Shown here one piece after another: positions 1-9,435 of a DNA stretch of 64,000 bases (positions within the stretch are counted from its first letter, which is position 1; each line of letters starts with the position of its first letter). The notes beneath the pieces were generated by a model that was not told the origin of the DNA, made no database searches, and saw only the letters and a list, made by a program, of their open reading frames with translations. This DNA comes from Rhizobiaceae bacterium (GTDB lineage: Bacteria > Pseudomonadota > Alphaproteobacteria > Rhizobiales > Rhizobiaceae): positions 53,051-117,050 of the forward strand of contig JAMLJA010000016.1 in NCBI GenBank assembly GCA_023953905.1, read 5' to 3'. Made by a program: the position numbers and the translations under genes.

Positions 1-31
1 TCACTTTTGCGAAAAAACGAACTCTCGTGGC

Positions 32-1666
32 TCATCGAACATAGACGGCCTCGCCGGCAAAACACGTTCTCAACACCTGTGTGTCGGCAATCTCTTCGGG
101 CTTGATGGCAAACAGATCCCGGTCGAGGACCGCGAAATCCGCCGACTTTCCAACCGCGATCGAGCCGGTCTGCTTCTCGAAGCCCATGTATCGCGCAACG
201 TTGATGGTGCACAGTCGCAGGGCCTGCTCGAGGGTCAGGGCCTGATCGGGGCGATAGACGCCTTGGCTGCGCCGTGACGGATCCTTGCGGGTAATCAGGC
301 TGGAGAGACCGGGCCAGGGGTTGGGCGATGGCACGATTGGCCAATCCGTTCCCAGCACTGTCTCAGTGCCGGCGGCGACAATGTCACCGATGGACCAGGC
401 GTTCTGGCCGCGCGCATCGCCAAGCGCCAACGCGTTGGCCTGAAGAATAGGGTTGGGAAACCACAAAGGCGGACAAAGATCCGCCACCACGTTCAGGGCC
501 GACAGGCGCTTGATATCGCTCTGCGCGATATAGCTCAGATGGGCGATGGAATGTTGGGGGCCGTCCCCACCGTTCCGCTGACGCACCATTTCGATCGCGT
601 CCAGCGTGTCACGGATAGCCTTGTCGCCCACAGCATGTACCTTGACGCGAATTCCCTCACAATCCAGCGGCTGGATACGTTCATAAAGCTCTTTCGACGT
701 GAAGGCAGGCGGCGGCAGGGCAGTTTCGCCATCGTGCAATGCGTAGGGCTCTATAAACGCGGCCGTCCTTGCTCCTGGAACGCCATCCATGAAGAACTTC
801 ACGTAGTCGACTGCAACATGATCGGTCCGGTGCGCTGCTCTTCGGGCAATCGTCGCGGCGCCAATGCCTTCTCTTTCCGGCGTGAGTAGCGTGTCGGTTG
901 CGATGCATGTCGCGACCCATGCGCGGAGGCGCCCTTCCCTGTCCAGGTCGCTGAAAAGCTTCATCGTGGTTTCGCTCGTCGCGGCATGTACGAACCCGGT
1001 AACTCCCATGCTGTTGTAGAGCGAGACCGCATGAAGAGCCGAACTTCGGCGGGCATCTTCGGAGTCCATTGGTATGACGCGGTCGACCAGCCCGCACGCC
1101 TCCTCGAACAGGATACCCGAAAGCGAGCCATCGCTGCGCCGATCGACGGACCCGTTCTCAACTGCATCGGACTGGGAGACGCCAGCCAGCCGAAGCGCCG
1201 CTGAATTGGCGAACATCGTGTGGTGACTGCTGTCGCGCAGAACCGTTGGCCGGTCCCCCGTCAGCATGTCGAGCGCGGCCATGACATCGGCATGTCGCAA
1301 GTGCTGGATCAAGCGCACGGGCCAGCCCGCACCCTTGATCCAGCGGTCTGACGGAATACGGTCCATCGCTTCCTCGACCGAGCGAAGAAGACCTGAGACA
1401 TCGTCTGCAGCGGAGAGCCTCACCTCGTAGAGGTCGGCGCGAGCTGCCTCGAAAGCATGACAGTGCGAATCCATGAGTCCGGGAAGCACGAAAGCGTCAT
1501 CGCAATCGACGACCTCCGTCTCCGGCCCGATCTGCGCATTCAGGTCGTCATTTGCGCTAATCGCGGTAAAGCGGCCGTTCGAGACGGCGAACGATGAGGC
1601 CCAGGGCATCGCCGGGTCCATCGTATAAATCCGCGCATTGCGATAGACGAGGTCGGCCTTGCTCAT
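32..1666 (-). CDS. YtcJ-type metal-dependent amidohydrolase
   Basis: A 544-residue protein of the amidohydrolase 3 (YtcJ-like) family, cytosolic, probably hydrolysing a cyclic or linear amide/imide; the substrate is unknown. The metal-binding DSHCH lies at about residues 66-70. A KVHAVGDKA segment lies near residue 340 and a GTDWP segment with the metal Asp near residue 440, followed by the C-terminal beta-sandwich segment ending in ADFAVLDRD. The length is normal for the family. It starts 44 bp after the RidA gene on the same strand, so the two are probably one transcription unit. Family assignment is firm; the reaction is not. Confidence 0.88.
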   Translation of the reverse strand: MSKADLVYRNARIYTMDPAMPWASSFAVSNGRFTAISANDDLNAQIGPETEVVDCDDAFVLPGLMDSHCHAFEAARADLYEVRLSAADDVSGLLRSVEEAMDRIPSDRWIKGAGWPVRLIQHLRHADVMAALDMLTGDRPTVLRDSSHHTMFANSAALRLAGVSQSDAVENGSVDRRSDGSLSGILFEEACGLVDRVIPMDSEDARRSSALHAVSLYNSMGVTGFVHAATSETTMKLFSDLDREGRLRAWVATCIATDTLLTPEREGIGAATIARRAAHRTDHVAVDYVKFFMDGVPGARTAAFIEPYALHDGETALPPPAFTSKELYERIQPLDCEGIRVKVHAVGDKAIRDTLDAIEMVRQRNGGDGPQHSIAHLSYIAQSDIKRLSALNVVADLCPPLWFPNPILQANALALGDARGQNAWSIGDIVAAGTETVLGTDWPIVPSPNPWPGLSSLITRKDPSRRSQGVYRPDQALTLEQALRLCTINVARYMGFEKQTGSIAVGKSADFAVLDRDLFAIKPEEIADTQVLRTCFAGEAVYVR

Positions 1667-1710
1667 GCCAAAAGCCCTTTTAATATGCCCACTCGCGTCA
1701 GTCGTCCCGA

Positions 1711-2061
1711 CTATGAGGACTGTGCGGCGATCACAAAGATCTCGACCTTGTAGCCTGGGTCGACCAGCTTCGCCTCGCCAGTGGCACGCGCCGGCGCGCA
1801 GCCAGCAGGTATCCAGTCGAGCCAGATTTTGTTCATTTCATCGAACGTCTCTATGTCCGCCAGCCAGATCACGGCTTGAAGAATCCGCGACCGGTCGGAG
1901 CCGGCTTGCGCCAGCAGCTCATCGATCCTGGCGAGGATCTGACGGGTCTGTTGGGCAACATCGTCACCCAGCGTGCCGACCTGACCCGAGAGAAAGATCA
2001 AACCCGCGAACATCACGGCTGCGCTCGAACGCTCACCCGGCTCTATGCGCTCAATGACCAT
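1711..2061 (-). CDS. RidA/YjgF family enamine-imine deaminase
   Basis: A 116-residue RidA-type protein (trimeric family that hydrolyses reactive enamine/imine intermediates to ketoacids). The conserved arginine is in the PARATGEA segment and the conserved glutamate in VEIFVIAA near the C terminus. The ATG at 2061 was chosen because GGGAGG lies just upstream; an upstream in-frame start at 2091 has no comparable site. It lies directly upstream of the amidohydrolase and divergent from a PLP aminotransferase, the type of enzyme that produces RidA substrates. Confidence 0.85.
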   Translation of the reverse strand: MVIERIEPGERSSAAVMFAGLIFLSGQVGTLGDDVAQQTRQILARIDELLAQAGSDRSRILQAVIWLADIETFDEMNKIWLDWIPAGCAPARATGEAKLVDPGYKVEIFVIAAQSS

Positions 2062-2301
2062 GGAACCACCTCCCGCGACGCTACAATCCAATCAAACGGA
2101 TCGCAAAGACTATCGCCGTCGTGCGCTGCATTGACAACATAAAAAATCTATATAAGCAGCTATTTGATGTAGCTATATTGTTGCGTTCGAGCGCTGCGGT
2201 AAAATCCGCGCCGCGGCAGATGCAAGCCGCTTTTCCAGCCCAACGGAACGCAGCCGAGATTGGCAAAGCGCATCCGGATCGAACATACCGAGGTAGACCC
2301 C

Positions 2302-3678
2302 ATGACCAGTGCGACCAGCAAGAATTTTCTCCGCGAGTTGAACGCCAAGAAGGTCTACCACCCGATGGCGCATCCCAATGATCTTGAGGCCCACCCGCCG
2401 CGCATAATCTCGCGCGGCGAGGGCGTGCACCTTTTCGATGACGATGGCCGCAAGGTTGTCGACAGTTGTGCGGGGTTGTGGAACGTCAATCTTGGATATT
2501 CAAACCAGCCGGTGAAAGATGCCATTGCGCGGCAACTTGCTGACCTGCCCTATTCATCGGCCTTCAAGGGCACCACGAACGAAAAGCTGATCGAACTCAG
2601 CGACGTGGTTGTTGGCATGTTGGACGAGGAAAACATGCGCCGCGTGTTCTTCACTTCCGGCGGTTCCGACTCTGTCGAAACGGCGTTGCGGCTTGCGCGA
2701 CAGTTCTGGAAGATGTCGGGCCATGTCGACAGGACAAAGTTCCTTTCACTCAAGCGGGGCTATCACGGTACCCATTTCGGCGGCGCCTCCGTGAACGGAA
2801 ACATGACCTTCCGTCGCGCCTATGAGCCGCTATTGCCCGGCTGTTTTCACGTGGCGGTGCCGTTCGACTATCGCAACGTGTTCAACGAAGCGGACCCGGC
2901 CAAATTGGCGGATCTCTGTCTGGCGGCACTGGAAGACGAAATCGCGTTCCAGGGTCCGGATACGATTGCCGCTTTCATCGCCGAACCGGTGCTGGGTGCC
3001 GGCGGCGTGATTGTCCCCCCGGAGAGCTATTGGCCAAAGCTGCGCGCTCTGCTCGACCGACATGGGATCCTGCTGATTTCGGATGAAGTCATCACTGGCT
3101 TCGGCCGCACGGGCAACTGGTTCGGTGCAAGAGGCTGGGGTGTCAAACCGGACATGATGTGCCTCGCCAAGGCAATCACCACGGGTTACTTCCCGATGGG
3201 CGCAGTGGCCATTAACGATAGGATCGAGGCGGCGTTCAAGTCGAACAACGATGCCATGGGGACGATCTCGCATGGCTATACCTATTCCGGGCACCCGGTC
3301 GGCTGTGCTGCGGCCCTCGCCTGCCTGGCTGAGACAAAACGGCTCGACATTCCCAGCAACGCCGCTAAGGAAGGCGCGTACCTGCTGTCGCGATTCAAGA
3401 CGCTCATGGAGACGCAGGAGAGCATTGGCAATGTGCGCGGAAAAGGATTGATGATGGCGATCGAATTCGTCGCCGACCGCAAGACCAAGCAGCCCGCAGG
3501 CAAGAACTTCATGTCCGAACTGGGCGATCGGATCTACGAGGCCGGCGCACTTGTGCGCATCGTAGGCCACAGCATCCTGATGTCTCCGCCGCTGATCCTC
3601 ACGCGCAACGACAGTGACGAGATAGCCGACGCCGTGGAGGCCGGCCTGTCGCAGACGCGACTTAGCCCGGCGAACTGA
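2302..3678 (+). CDS. Class III PLP-dependent aminotransferase (omega-amino acid:pyruvate type)
   Basis: 458 residues from the ATG at 2302; an upstream GTG/ATG extension to 2260 is possible but unlike family N termini. PLP-binding landmarks are present: a TSGGSDSVETALRLAR cofactor loop, ISDEVITGFGRTG with the pyridine-nitrogen Asp, and the Schiff-base lysine in CLAKAITTGYFPMG. Homologues transfer the amino group of beta-alanine, putrescine or other omega-amines to pyruvate. The substrate cannot be read from sequence. It is followed at 9 bp by a small TIGR02444-type gene and is divergent from ridA. Confidence 0.88.
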   Translation: MTSATSKNFLRELNAKKVYHPMAHPNDLEAHPPRIISRGEGVHLFDDDGRKVVDSCAGLWNVNLGYSNQPVKDAIARQLADLPYSSAFKGTTNEKLIELSDVVVGMLDEENMRRVFFTSGGSDSVETALRLARQFWKMSGHVDRTKFLSLKRGYHGTHFGGASVNGNMTFRRAYEPLLPGCFHVAVPFDYRNVFNEADPAKLADLCLAALEDEIAFQGPDTIAAFIAEPVLGAGGVIVPPESYWPKLRALLDRHGILLISDEVITGFGRTGNWFGARGWGVKPDMMCLAKAITTGYFPMGAVAINDRIEAAFKSNNDAMGTISHGYTYSGHPVGCAAALACLAETKRLDIPSNAAKEGAYLLSRFKTLMETQESIGNVRGKGLMMAIEFVADRKTKQPAGKNFMSELGDRIYEAGALVRIVGHSILMSPPLILTRNDSDEIADAVEAGLSQTRLSPAN

Positions 3679-3687
3679 GGAGCAGGT

Positions 3688-4215
3688 TTGTTCTACGATC
3701 TCGACAGCAACCCGTTTTGGGACTTCTCGGTGCGGTTCTACCGCTTGCCCGGCGTTGCATCAGCTTGTCTGCGATTGCAGACCAGTCTCGGCCTCGACGT
3801 CAATCTGCTCCTGTTCAGCGTCTGGTCTTCCACAACCGGCGCGTTCGGGCTTGACCTGCAAGGGTACAAGCAACTCATCGAAGACACCGCACCCTGGCAC
3901 CATGGCGTGGTTCGCACCATGCGGCAGGCTCGGCAGACAGCAAAGGCCGGGCATCCGCTTCTATCCCAGTCGGAAGCCGAAACGGCCTATCGCAGTGTGC
4001 TGGCGGTTGAGCTGGGATTGGAGCGCTACGAGCAGCTGATCATCATTCGTGCAGCTGAAACGCTCGAGAAACCGCTCGCTCTGACGGGCCCAATCGATGC
4101 GCGGGCGCGGCGAAACATGGACCTTTATCTGGAGGCGCAACAGGTCTCGACTGACGCCGAGGATCGGGCTGCGCTCGATACGATTGCTTCAGCGCTGTTG
4201 AATGATGGCGCCTGA
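3688..4215 (+). CDS. TIGR02444 family protein
   Basis: A 175-residue protein whose start FYDLDSNPFWDFSVRFYRLPGV and all-helical remainder resemble the TIGR02444 family of proteobacterial hypothetical proteins. It has no signal peptide, transmembrane segment or catalytic motif that I recognise. The start is a TTG at 3688 preceded by GAGGAGCAGG, immediately after the aminotransferase stop, so it is likely cotranscribed. Function unknown. Confidence 0.7.
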   Translation: MFYDLDSNPFWDFSVRFYRLPGVASACLRLQTSLGLDVNLLLFSVWSSTTGAFGLDLQGYKQLIEDTAPWHHGVVRTMRQARQTAKAGHPLLSQSEAETAYRSVLAVELGLERYEQLIIIRAAETLEKPLALTGPIDARARRNMDLYLEAQQVSTDAEDRAALDTIASALLNDGA

Positions 4216-4239
4216 CGGCAAACTAAACGATCAGGGCTT

Positions 4240-5217
4240 TCACGAAGATACGTAGCGACAGCTGCCGGTGGCCAGAAAGTCACGGACATTTTCTGCCGCG
4301 CGTTGTGCCATGATCGCCGGCATTGTGGGAATCCGCGATGCACAGTGGGGTGTGCCGAGCAGGTTCGGCAGTTCGAAAAACGGTTCCTCAAGGTGGAAGC
4401 GACCCTGATTGAACGGTTCTTCCCACCACACGTCTATGCATGCCTGAAACGCAGGCTTCTCGACCAGATGCCTGTAGAGCGCACGCTGATCGATCACGCG
4501 AGCCCGGGCGACATTGACCAGTATGGCATCGTCGCGCATCAGAGCCAGTTCCCGCGACCCGATCATTCCCACCGTCTCATCATTGAGCGGAACAGCAAGG
4601 ACGACAACGTCCGCCTTGGCGATCATTGCATCCAGTCCATCAGGGCCAACGGCTTCTGCGACAGCGGGCTCGCGGTTCGCTCCTGAGCGGCTTACCCCGG
4701 TGACCTTCATGCCGATCGCGTGGAAGAGACGTGCTATCGCCCGACCCATTTCCCCCAGTCCAACAATACAGCAAGCTCCACCACTGAGCATTCGGGTGGT
4801 GGTCACAAAATCGAAATGGCCTTTGGCCAACGCAGTGTGGAAGCTCTCCAGCCGTTTCGCACCGGCAAGCGCCATTGCGAGCGCATGCTCTGCAATCGCC
4901 TGAGACTGCGCGCCGGGAAGAGCTGCGATCGGCAGAGCCGATGGCATCACGTTGCGGCGCAGATGATCGACGCCAGAGGTCATGACCTGCAGCAACTGCG
5001 CCCGAACATGGTTCCACTCGTCATCCTCGACTTCCGAATGCGGAAGAAAGGAGATGACGACATCGGCTTCGGCGAGCGCTGCAGCCCGATCGTCAGCCGC
5101 GTCCTCCAAATACGTCACCGTCGACAGAGACCCGAGCGTATTTGAGTAGATTTCACGGATTTCGGGGCCGGAAGGGCGCGCCACCAAAACTGTGGGGCGC
5201 GCTGCTGCATGGGTCAT
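4240..5217 (-). CDS. D-isomer-specific 2-hydroxyacid dehydrogenase
   Basis: 325 residues of the D-2-hydroxyacid dehydrogenase / glyoxylate-hydroxypyruvate reductase family. The Rossmann GLGEMG motif lies near residues 140-150. The catalytic Arg is in LVNVARARVID, a Glu follows in the WWEEP segment, and the catalytic His is in GTPHCAS near the C terminus. The ATG at 5217 overlaps the stop of the upstream class II aldolase (ATGA), indicating translational coupling. It is the last gene of the operon starting at 9420 and would reduce or oxidise a 2-keto/2-hydroxyacid made by that operon. Confidence 0.87.
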   Translation of the reverse strand: MTHAAARPTVLVARPSGPEIREIYSNTLGSLSTVTYLEDAADDRAAALAEADVVISFLPHSEVEDDEWNHVRAQLLQVMTSGVDHLRRNVMPSALPIAALPGAQSQAIAEHALAMALAGAKRLESFHTALAKGHFDFVTTTRMLSGGACCIVGLGEMGRAIARLFHAIGMKVTGVSRSGANREPAVAEAVGPDGLDAMIAKADVVVLAVPLNDETVGMIGSRELALMRDDAILVNVARARVIDQRALYRHLVEKPAFQACIDVWWEEPFNQGRFHLEEPFFELPNLLGTPHCASRIPTMPAIMAQRAAENVRDFLATGSCRYVSS

Positions 5218-5981
5218 GACCGGAAGGACGGGTCGAGGCGATCTGCCAGCCGCAGGCATCCCGCCCAGTCGCGACCGCCATTCTCGGTGAGCTTGTAGAT
5301 TTCCATTTGCCGCGCGGCGAATTCGGCAACGCGCTCCTCGGGGATTACGATATCGCTGCCGCCGGCAAGTGCCGCGATCTGGGCCTTGCAGGCGTATTCG
5401 AGGAAGTGGTGCTTCAGAAAAGCCTCGGCGATTGTTGGCGCAATCACCAAGGCTCCATGGTTGCGCATCAGCGCGACCGACTTGTCGCCGAGATCCTGCA
5501 GCAGCGAGTTGCGCATGCCGTCCTCCATCTCGAAGCCACCAAAGTCATGGTAGGCGATCCGGTTGTGGAAGATGACGGCATGCTGACTGATCGGCAGCAA
5601 GCCATGCTTCTGCGTCGACACGCCTATATTGGCGGGAGTGTGGGTGTGCATGACACAGCCAATCTCGGGACGCTCCGAGAGCACACCGGCATGAATGGTC
5701 AGGACGGGCCCGCTCAATGGAGCCGCGTTGTCGCTGACCGGCGTTCCATCAAGTTTGTACTTGCCCAGGCAGGACGCCGTGACTTCCTCAAAAAAGTAGT
5801 CTTCGGGCTTGAGAAGCATCATGTCCGGCTCGCCCGGTACACGTGCTGAAATGTGGTTATAGGTGAGGTCGTTGACGCCGTAATGCGCCAGAAGACGGTA
5901 GGATGCCGCAAGGTCGGTGCGGCACTGACGTTCCTCTGGAGACATGCCGTCGATTGCTTTGACTGCTGACGAAGCTGACAT
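5214..5981 (-). CDS. Class II aldolase/adducin family protein
   Basis: 255 residues from the ATG at 5981 (preceded by AAAGGTGAG); a longer in-frame extension to 6104 overlaps the permease and is unlikely. The zinc ligands expected in this family are visible as HTHTP around residue 130 and the NHG of MRNHGALV around residue 190. Family members are L-fuculose/L-ribulose phosphate aldolases or decarboxylases of hydroxy-aromatic acids. The neighbouring importer and hydroxyacid dehydrogenase suggest cleavage or decarboxylation of an imported acid. Substrate unknown. Confidence 0.85.
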   Translation of the reverse strand: MSASSAVKAIDGMSPEERQCRTDLAASYRLLAHYGVNDLTYNHISARVPGEPDMMLLKPEDYFFEEVTASCLGKYKLDGTPVSDNAAPLSGPVLTIHAGVLSERPEIGCVMHTHTPANIGVSTQKHGLLPISQHAVIFHNRIAYHDFGGFEMEDGMRNSLLQDLGDKSVALMRNHGALVIAPTIAEAFLKHHFLEYACKAQIAALAGGSDIVIPEERVAEFAARQMEIYKLTENGGRDWAGCLRLADRLDPSFRS

Positions 5982-6039
5982 AATGCTCACCTTTGCTTTG
6001 AGACTTTGAATTCCGGCATGGCGGACCCGCGGGCATGAA

Positions 6040-6807
6040 TCATTTCTGCTCATCCCAGCTGAGAAGGCGGTGCCGCAGCCGAAGGAATAGCTGATCGAGG
6101 ACAATCCCCATCGCCAACATGACCAGCAGATATGCGTAGACGGTAGGGGTCTCGAACAAGCGCTGCGAGTACATCAACGCCGCGCCGACGCCGCCGCCGC
6201 CGCCGATCATCTCGGCGGTGAAGGTGGCAAGGAGGGCAAGCGGGAGCGCGACACGCAGTCCGGACATGAGGCCCGAAAGCGACGCTGGCAGCAGCACTGT
6301 GCGTATCACATCGAACTCCGACGCGCCGAGCGACCGGGACGACCACAACAGAACCTTTGGCACCGCGGAAGCGGCCGCCTGCACCGAAATCGCGATCGGG
6401 AAAACGCAGGTGATGAACACCAGCGCAATCTTCGAACTGCTGTAGACGCCCAGCCACAGAATGAAGATCGGAATCAGCGCCACCTTCGGCAGCGGCTGAC
6501 CAATCGAGAGCAAAGGCGACACGATGAGGTGAACAGTGCGGGAGCGCGCCGACAGGAAGCCCAGGATGCTCCCGACGACGACGGAAAGGGCCAGTCCCAC
6601 CGCACCCCGCGCCACGCTGACCGCGATTGGTTCTGCAAGAGAGCCATCGGCGATCATCGCATACAACTGTTCCAGCACCACTGAAAGTCGCGGCAGGAAG
6701 ACTTCACGTATCAGCCCAGCAGCCGCGACCGCCTCCCAAAGCAGGCAGACGAGGATCAACGAATAGGAGGCCGCGAAAGCTCTACGCAGGCGTTCACTGA
6801 GTCTCAT
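6040..6807 (-). CDS. ABC transporter permease (SsuC/TauC type), second subunit
   Basis: 255 residues with about six hydrophobic helices and the EAA-loop typical of the nitrate/sulfonate/taurine ABC permease family (SRSLGASEFDVIRTVLLPAS). The true start is the ATG at 6807, overlapping the upstream permease stop by one base (TGATG); the reading frame upstream of that is only open by chance over the neighbouring permease gene. Two different permeases in one operon imply a heterodimeric channel. Confidence 0.88.
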   Translation of the reverse strand: MRLSERLRRAFAASYSLILVCLLWEAVAAAGLIREVFLPRLSVVLEQLYAMIADGSLAEPIAVSVARGAVGLALSVVVGSILGFLSARSRTVHLIVSPLLSIGQPLPKVALIPIFILWLGVYSSSKIALVFITCVFPIAISVQAAASAVPKVLLWSSRSLGASEFDVIRTVLLPASLSGLMSGLRVALPLALLATFTAEMIGGGGGVGAALMYSQRLFETPTVYAYLLVMLAMGIVLDQLFLRLRHRLLSWDEQK

Positions 6808-7589
6808 CACGCGCCCCCGCCCGAGGAATGGCCTCGGTCGAGCCATCGCAAATAATAATCTATGAAGGCCATGAAGAGGAGATCGGCCACATATGCGACG
6901 ATGAGCAGGACACAGATCACAGCGAACATGGACGGATAGACACCACCCTCGCCATAGCTGAAGATCAACTTGCCAAGACCGGTGGTGCTGACGATCATCT
7001 CGCCTGCGATGGCCACCGTGAAAGCGAAGCCCAGGGCGATCCGCATCCCGACAAGAATTTCTGGCATCGCGGCAGGGAGCAGCACCGACCAGAACAGGTC
7101 GCGTCGCGACACGCCAAAGCTCAGCGCGCTCCAGACACGCAGTTTCGGCACCTCCGAGATACCGTGAAACGTGTAGACGACGACCGGCAGGGCGCAGGCA
7201 ATGAACACCACCAGAACGATCGGCCAGAAACCCAGCCCGAACCAGAGGATGAACAAGGGGATGAAGGAGGATTTCGGGATCGCGTAGGTTGACGCAAGGA
7301 TCGGATAGAAGAAGCCGTTCGCCCTGCTGCTGATGGCCATCCAACTGCCGAGCAGCACTCCCACGACCGCCGCGATGAAGAAGCCAATGGCAATCCGGAA
7401 GAGCGTGGCGGCCAGTTCGGGAAGCAGTTCCGCCGCGCCCATTTCTCGCATGGCCTGCAGGATCTGTCCCGGCGATGGCAGAAACTCAGAATCGACGAAG
7501 CCCAGCCGGACGGACGCCTCCCAGATCAACACCAGGATGACCGGCGACAGCAGCTGCTTGAGAAATGGTTGCACACGCCCCAGAAGCAT
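6807..7589 (-). CDS. ABC transporter permease (SsuC/TauC type), first subunit
   Basis: 260-residue inner-membrane protein with about six transmembrane helices and the EAA-loop segment WSALSFGVSRRDLFWSVLLPAA. It belongs to the BPD transporter family used for nitrate, sulfonate, taurine and hydroxymethylpyrimidine. It is 5 bp downstream of its ATPase and overlaps the second permease. The imported compound is unknown; the family handles many small acids and heterocycles. Confidence 0.88.
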   Translation of the reverse strand: MLLGRVQPFLKQLLSPVILVLIWEASVRLGFVDSEFLPSPGQILQAMREMGAAELLPELAATLFRIAIGFFIAAVVGVLLGSWMAISSRANGFFYPILASTYAIPKSSFIPLFILWFGLGFWPIVLVVFIACALPVVVYTFHGISEVPKLRVWSALSFGVSRRDLFWSVLLPAAMPEILVGMRIALGFAFTVAIAGEMIVSTTGLGKLIFSYGEGGVYPSMFAVICVLLIVAYVADLLFMAFIDYYLRWLDRGHSSGGGA

Positions 7590-7594
7590 GCGGC

Positions 7595-8386
7595 CTACCT
7601 CATTCCAGCTGCAAGAGCCTCATGGCGAACCTTGAGCCAGACTGCATTGCGCTGCTCGGCAAAAGCAGCGGATGTCTCGCATTCCTCGCGCGGCAGTTCT
7701 CGATCGAGATTGACCTGCACTTCATCGATGATGCGGCCCGGTCGCGCCGACATGATCAGCACGCGCTGCGAGAGATAGATCGCCTCGGTGACGTCATGCG
7801 TGATGAGGCAAACCGTCTTGGATGTCGCGCGCCAGACGCGCAGTAGTTCGTCCTGCATGATCTCGCGTGTCTGCGCATCGAGCGCCCCGAAAGGCTCGTC
7901 AAGCAACAGGACATCCGGATCCGCCGCGAGCGTTCGGGCGATCGCCACGCGCTGGCGCATGCCTCCGGACAATTCGCGCGGGAAGCGATGTTCGAAACCG
8001 CCAAGACCGATCACGTCGATCAGCCGCGCCGCTTCATCCATCTGCTGGCTCTTGGAGAGTTTACGCCGCTTGAGAGGGTAAAGGATATTCTGCTGCACGG
8101 TGAGCCAAGGGAACAGGGCGTATTCCTGGAATACGATGCCGCGCTCGACCCCTGGCCCCTCAATGGGACGAGCGTCCATCGTGATCGTGCCGGAGGTGCG
8201 ATCGACGAAACCGCCGATCATGTAAAGCAGTGTGCTCTTCCCGCATCCCGATGGGCCGACAATGGTAACGAATTCGCCCTGTCCGATCCTGGCGGACGCG
8301 TCGGAGATGGCGACGACCTCGCCACCTCCGGCTGCTTTGAAAGTCTTGCCGACATTGGCAAGAACAATCTTTGCATCAGATGTCAT
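7595..8386 (-). CDS. ABC transporter ATP-binding protein (SsuB/TauB type)
   Basis: 263-residue ABC ATPase: Walker A GPSGCGKST near residue 40, signature LSGGMRQRVAIARTLA and Walker B VLLLDEPFGALD near residue 160, H-loop in LITHDVTEAI. The ATG at 8386 overlaps the stop of the binding-protein gene (ATGA), preferred over a GTG at 8392. It energises the two permeases that follow. Confidence 0.9.
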   Translation of the reverse strand: MTSDAKIVLANVGKTFKAAGGGEVVAISDASARIGQGEFVTIVGPSGCGKSTLLYMIGGFVDRTSGTITMDARPIEGPGVERGIVFQEYALFPWLTVQQNILYPLKRRKLSKSQQMDEAARLIDVIGLGGFEHRFPRELSGGMRQRVAIARTLAADPDVLLLDEPFGALDAQTREIMQDELLRVWRATSKTVCLITHDVTEAIYLSQRVLIMSARPGRIIDEVQVNLDRELPREECETSAAFAEQRNAVWLKVRHEALAAGMR

Positions 8387-9420
8387 GAACACTTTCCGGG
8401 CAGGTAGCTCAAGTCCAGCACCGAGGCGACATCGATGGATGAGCTCGTCAGGCCGACCTCCTTCATCGCATCAACCGGCTTCTGGATCATCGCGGCCGTG
8501 AGGCAGCCATCCGGAGCGTGATAATAGTCTTCATCGGTGAGGAAGTAGGGTCGCAACGTTTCGATCGGGCTCTTCGTGACTTCATTGCCAATCTCCAGAA
8601 CCTTCTCGCGGTTTGCAGGATCGTAGAGCCACTTCATGCCGTCATAATAATCGGCAAAGAAGGCGCGGACCGCGTCGGGCTGTGCCTTCAGGAAACTTAC
8701 CGGAGCACCATGGAAGAGCAGCGCCGCATCGCCGATGATTTCGCGCTGCGTAAACACCGCCTTCACCCCGCCCTTGGCCTGCTCGACTGCCCAGAATGGC
8801 TGCACCATGCAGCCGCAGTCGATGCGGTCCTGCCGGATCGCGGCGCCCATGTTCGGGAAGCCGATCTCGAGAAGTTCCACATCGGTCTTCGGATCGAGCC
8901 CGTTGCGCTGCAGCATCAGGCGCAGCAGGATGTCAGGACCCGTGCCGAAACCGTTGGTGGCAACCCTCTTTCCACGAAGATCCGCGATCGACTTGATCGG
9001 CGAATCTTCCTTGGCAGCGTAGGTGTTGCTGAAGCCGTGACTGTCCTGGTAACTGTCGGCAATCACCTTGATGCCACCGGGCACCATGTCCTTCTGCACG
9101 ACCGCAGATAGCGACGAGAACGACAGCGTGCCAATGTCGACCTGGCCCGCAGCCAGCAGGGTGACCACTTCCGGGCTGCCCTTGGTCAGGATCATCGAGA
9201 ACGTGTAGTCCTTGCCGAAGCGGCCAAAGGACGGCAGGACTTCCTTCTGCATCGTCGGCGAGAAGATCAGGGTCTCGATGCAGCCCGATCCGACGGCACC
9301 TGCATTACCAAAGCGGATTGGAACCGGAGCCGCCATTGCGGACCGAATGAATGCAGGGGCCGCAAGTGCGCTTGCTGCCGATACTGCCATGAATTTGCGA
9401 CGTGAAAGAGAATTGGTCAT
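8383..9420 (-). CDS. ABC transporter substrate-binding protein (NMT1/TauA-like) with Tat signal
   Basis: 345 residues from the ATG at 9420, placed 9 bases after GGGG; ATGs further upstream lack this spacing. The N terminus SRRKFMAVSAASALAA followed by an AMAA cleavage site is a twin-arginine signal, so the protein folds before export. The body matches the NMT1/THI5-like periplasmic binding fold (VDIGTLSFSSLSAVVQ, GFGTGPDILL). It is the first gene of the operon and lies downstream of the promoter/operator at 9669-9699. The ligand is unknown. Confidence 0.88.
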   Translation of the reverse strand: MTNSLSRRKFMAVSAASALAAPAFIRSAMAAPVPIRFGNAGAVGSGCIETLIFSPTMQKEVLPSFGRFGKDYTFSMILTKGSPEVVTLLAAGQVDIGTLSFSSLSAVVQKDMVPGGIKVIADSYQDSHGFSNTYAAKEDSPIKSIADLRGKRVATNGFGTGPDILLRLMLQRNGLDPKTDVELLEIGFPNMGAAIRQDRIDCGCMVQPFWAVEQAKGGVKAVFTQREIIGDAALLFHGAPVSFLKAQPDAVRAFFADYYDGMKWLYDPANREKVLEIGNEVTKSPIETLRPYFLTDEDYYHAPDGCLTAAMIQKPVDAMKEVGLTSSSIDVASVLDLSYLPGKCS

Positions 9421-9435
9421 GAACATGTTCCCCAT

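Noticed and set aside
2131..2156. Promoter TTGACA...TATAAG upstream of the aminotransferase
   Set aside because: The boxes are only 14 bp apart, too short for a standard promoter, and no recurrent operator motif is present.
2830..3570. 246-codon minus-strand frame
   Set aside because: Antisense of the class III aminotransferase, whose motifs are intact on the plus strand.
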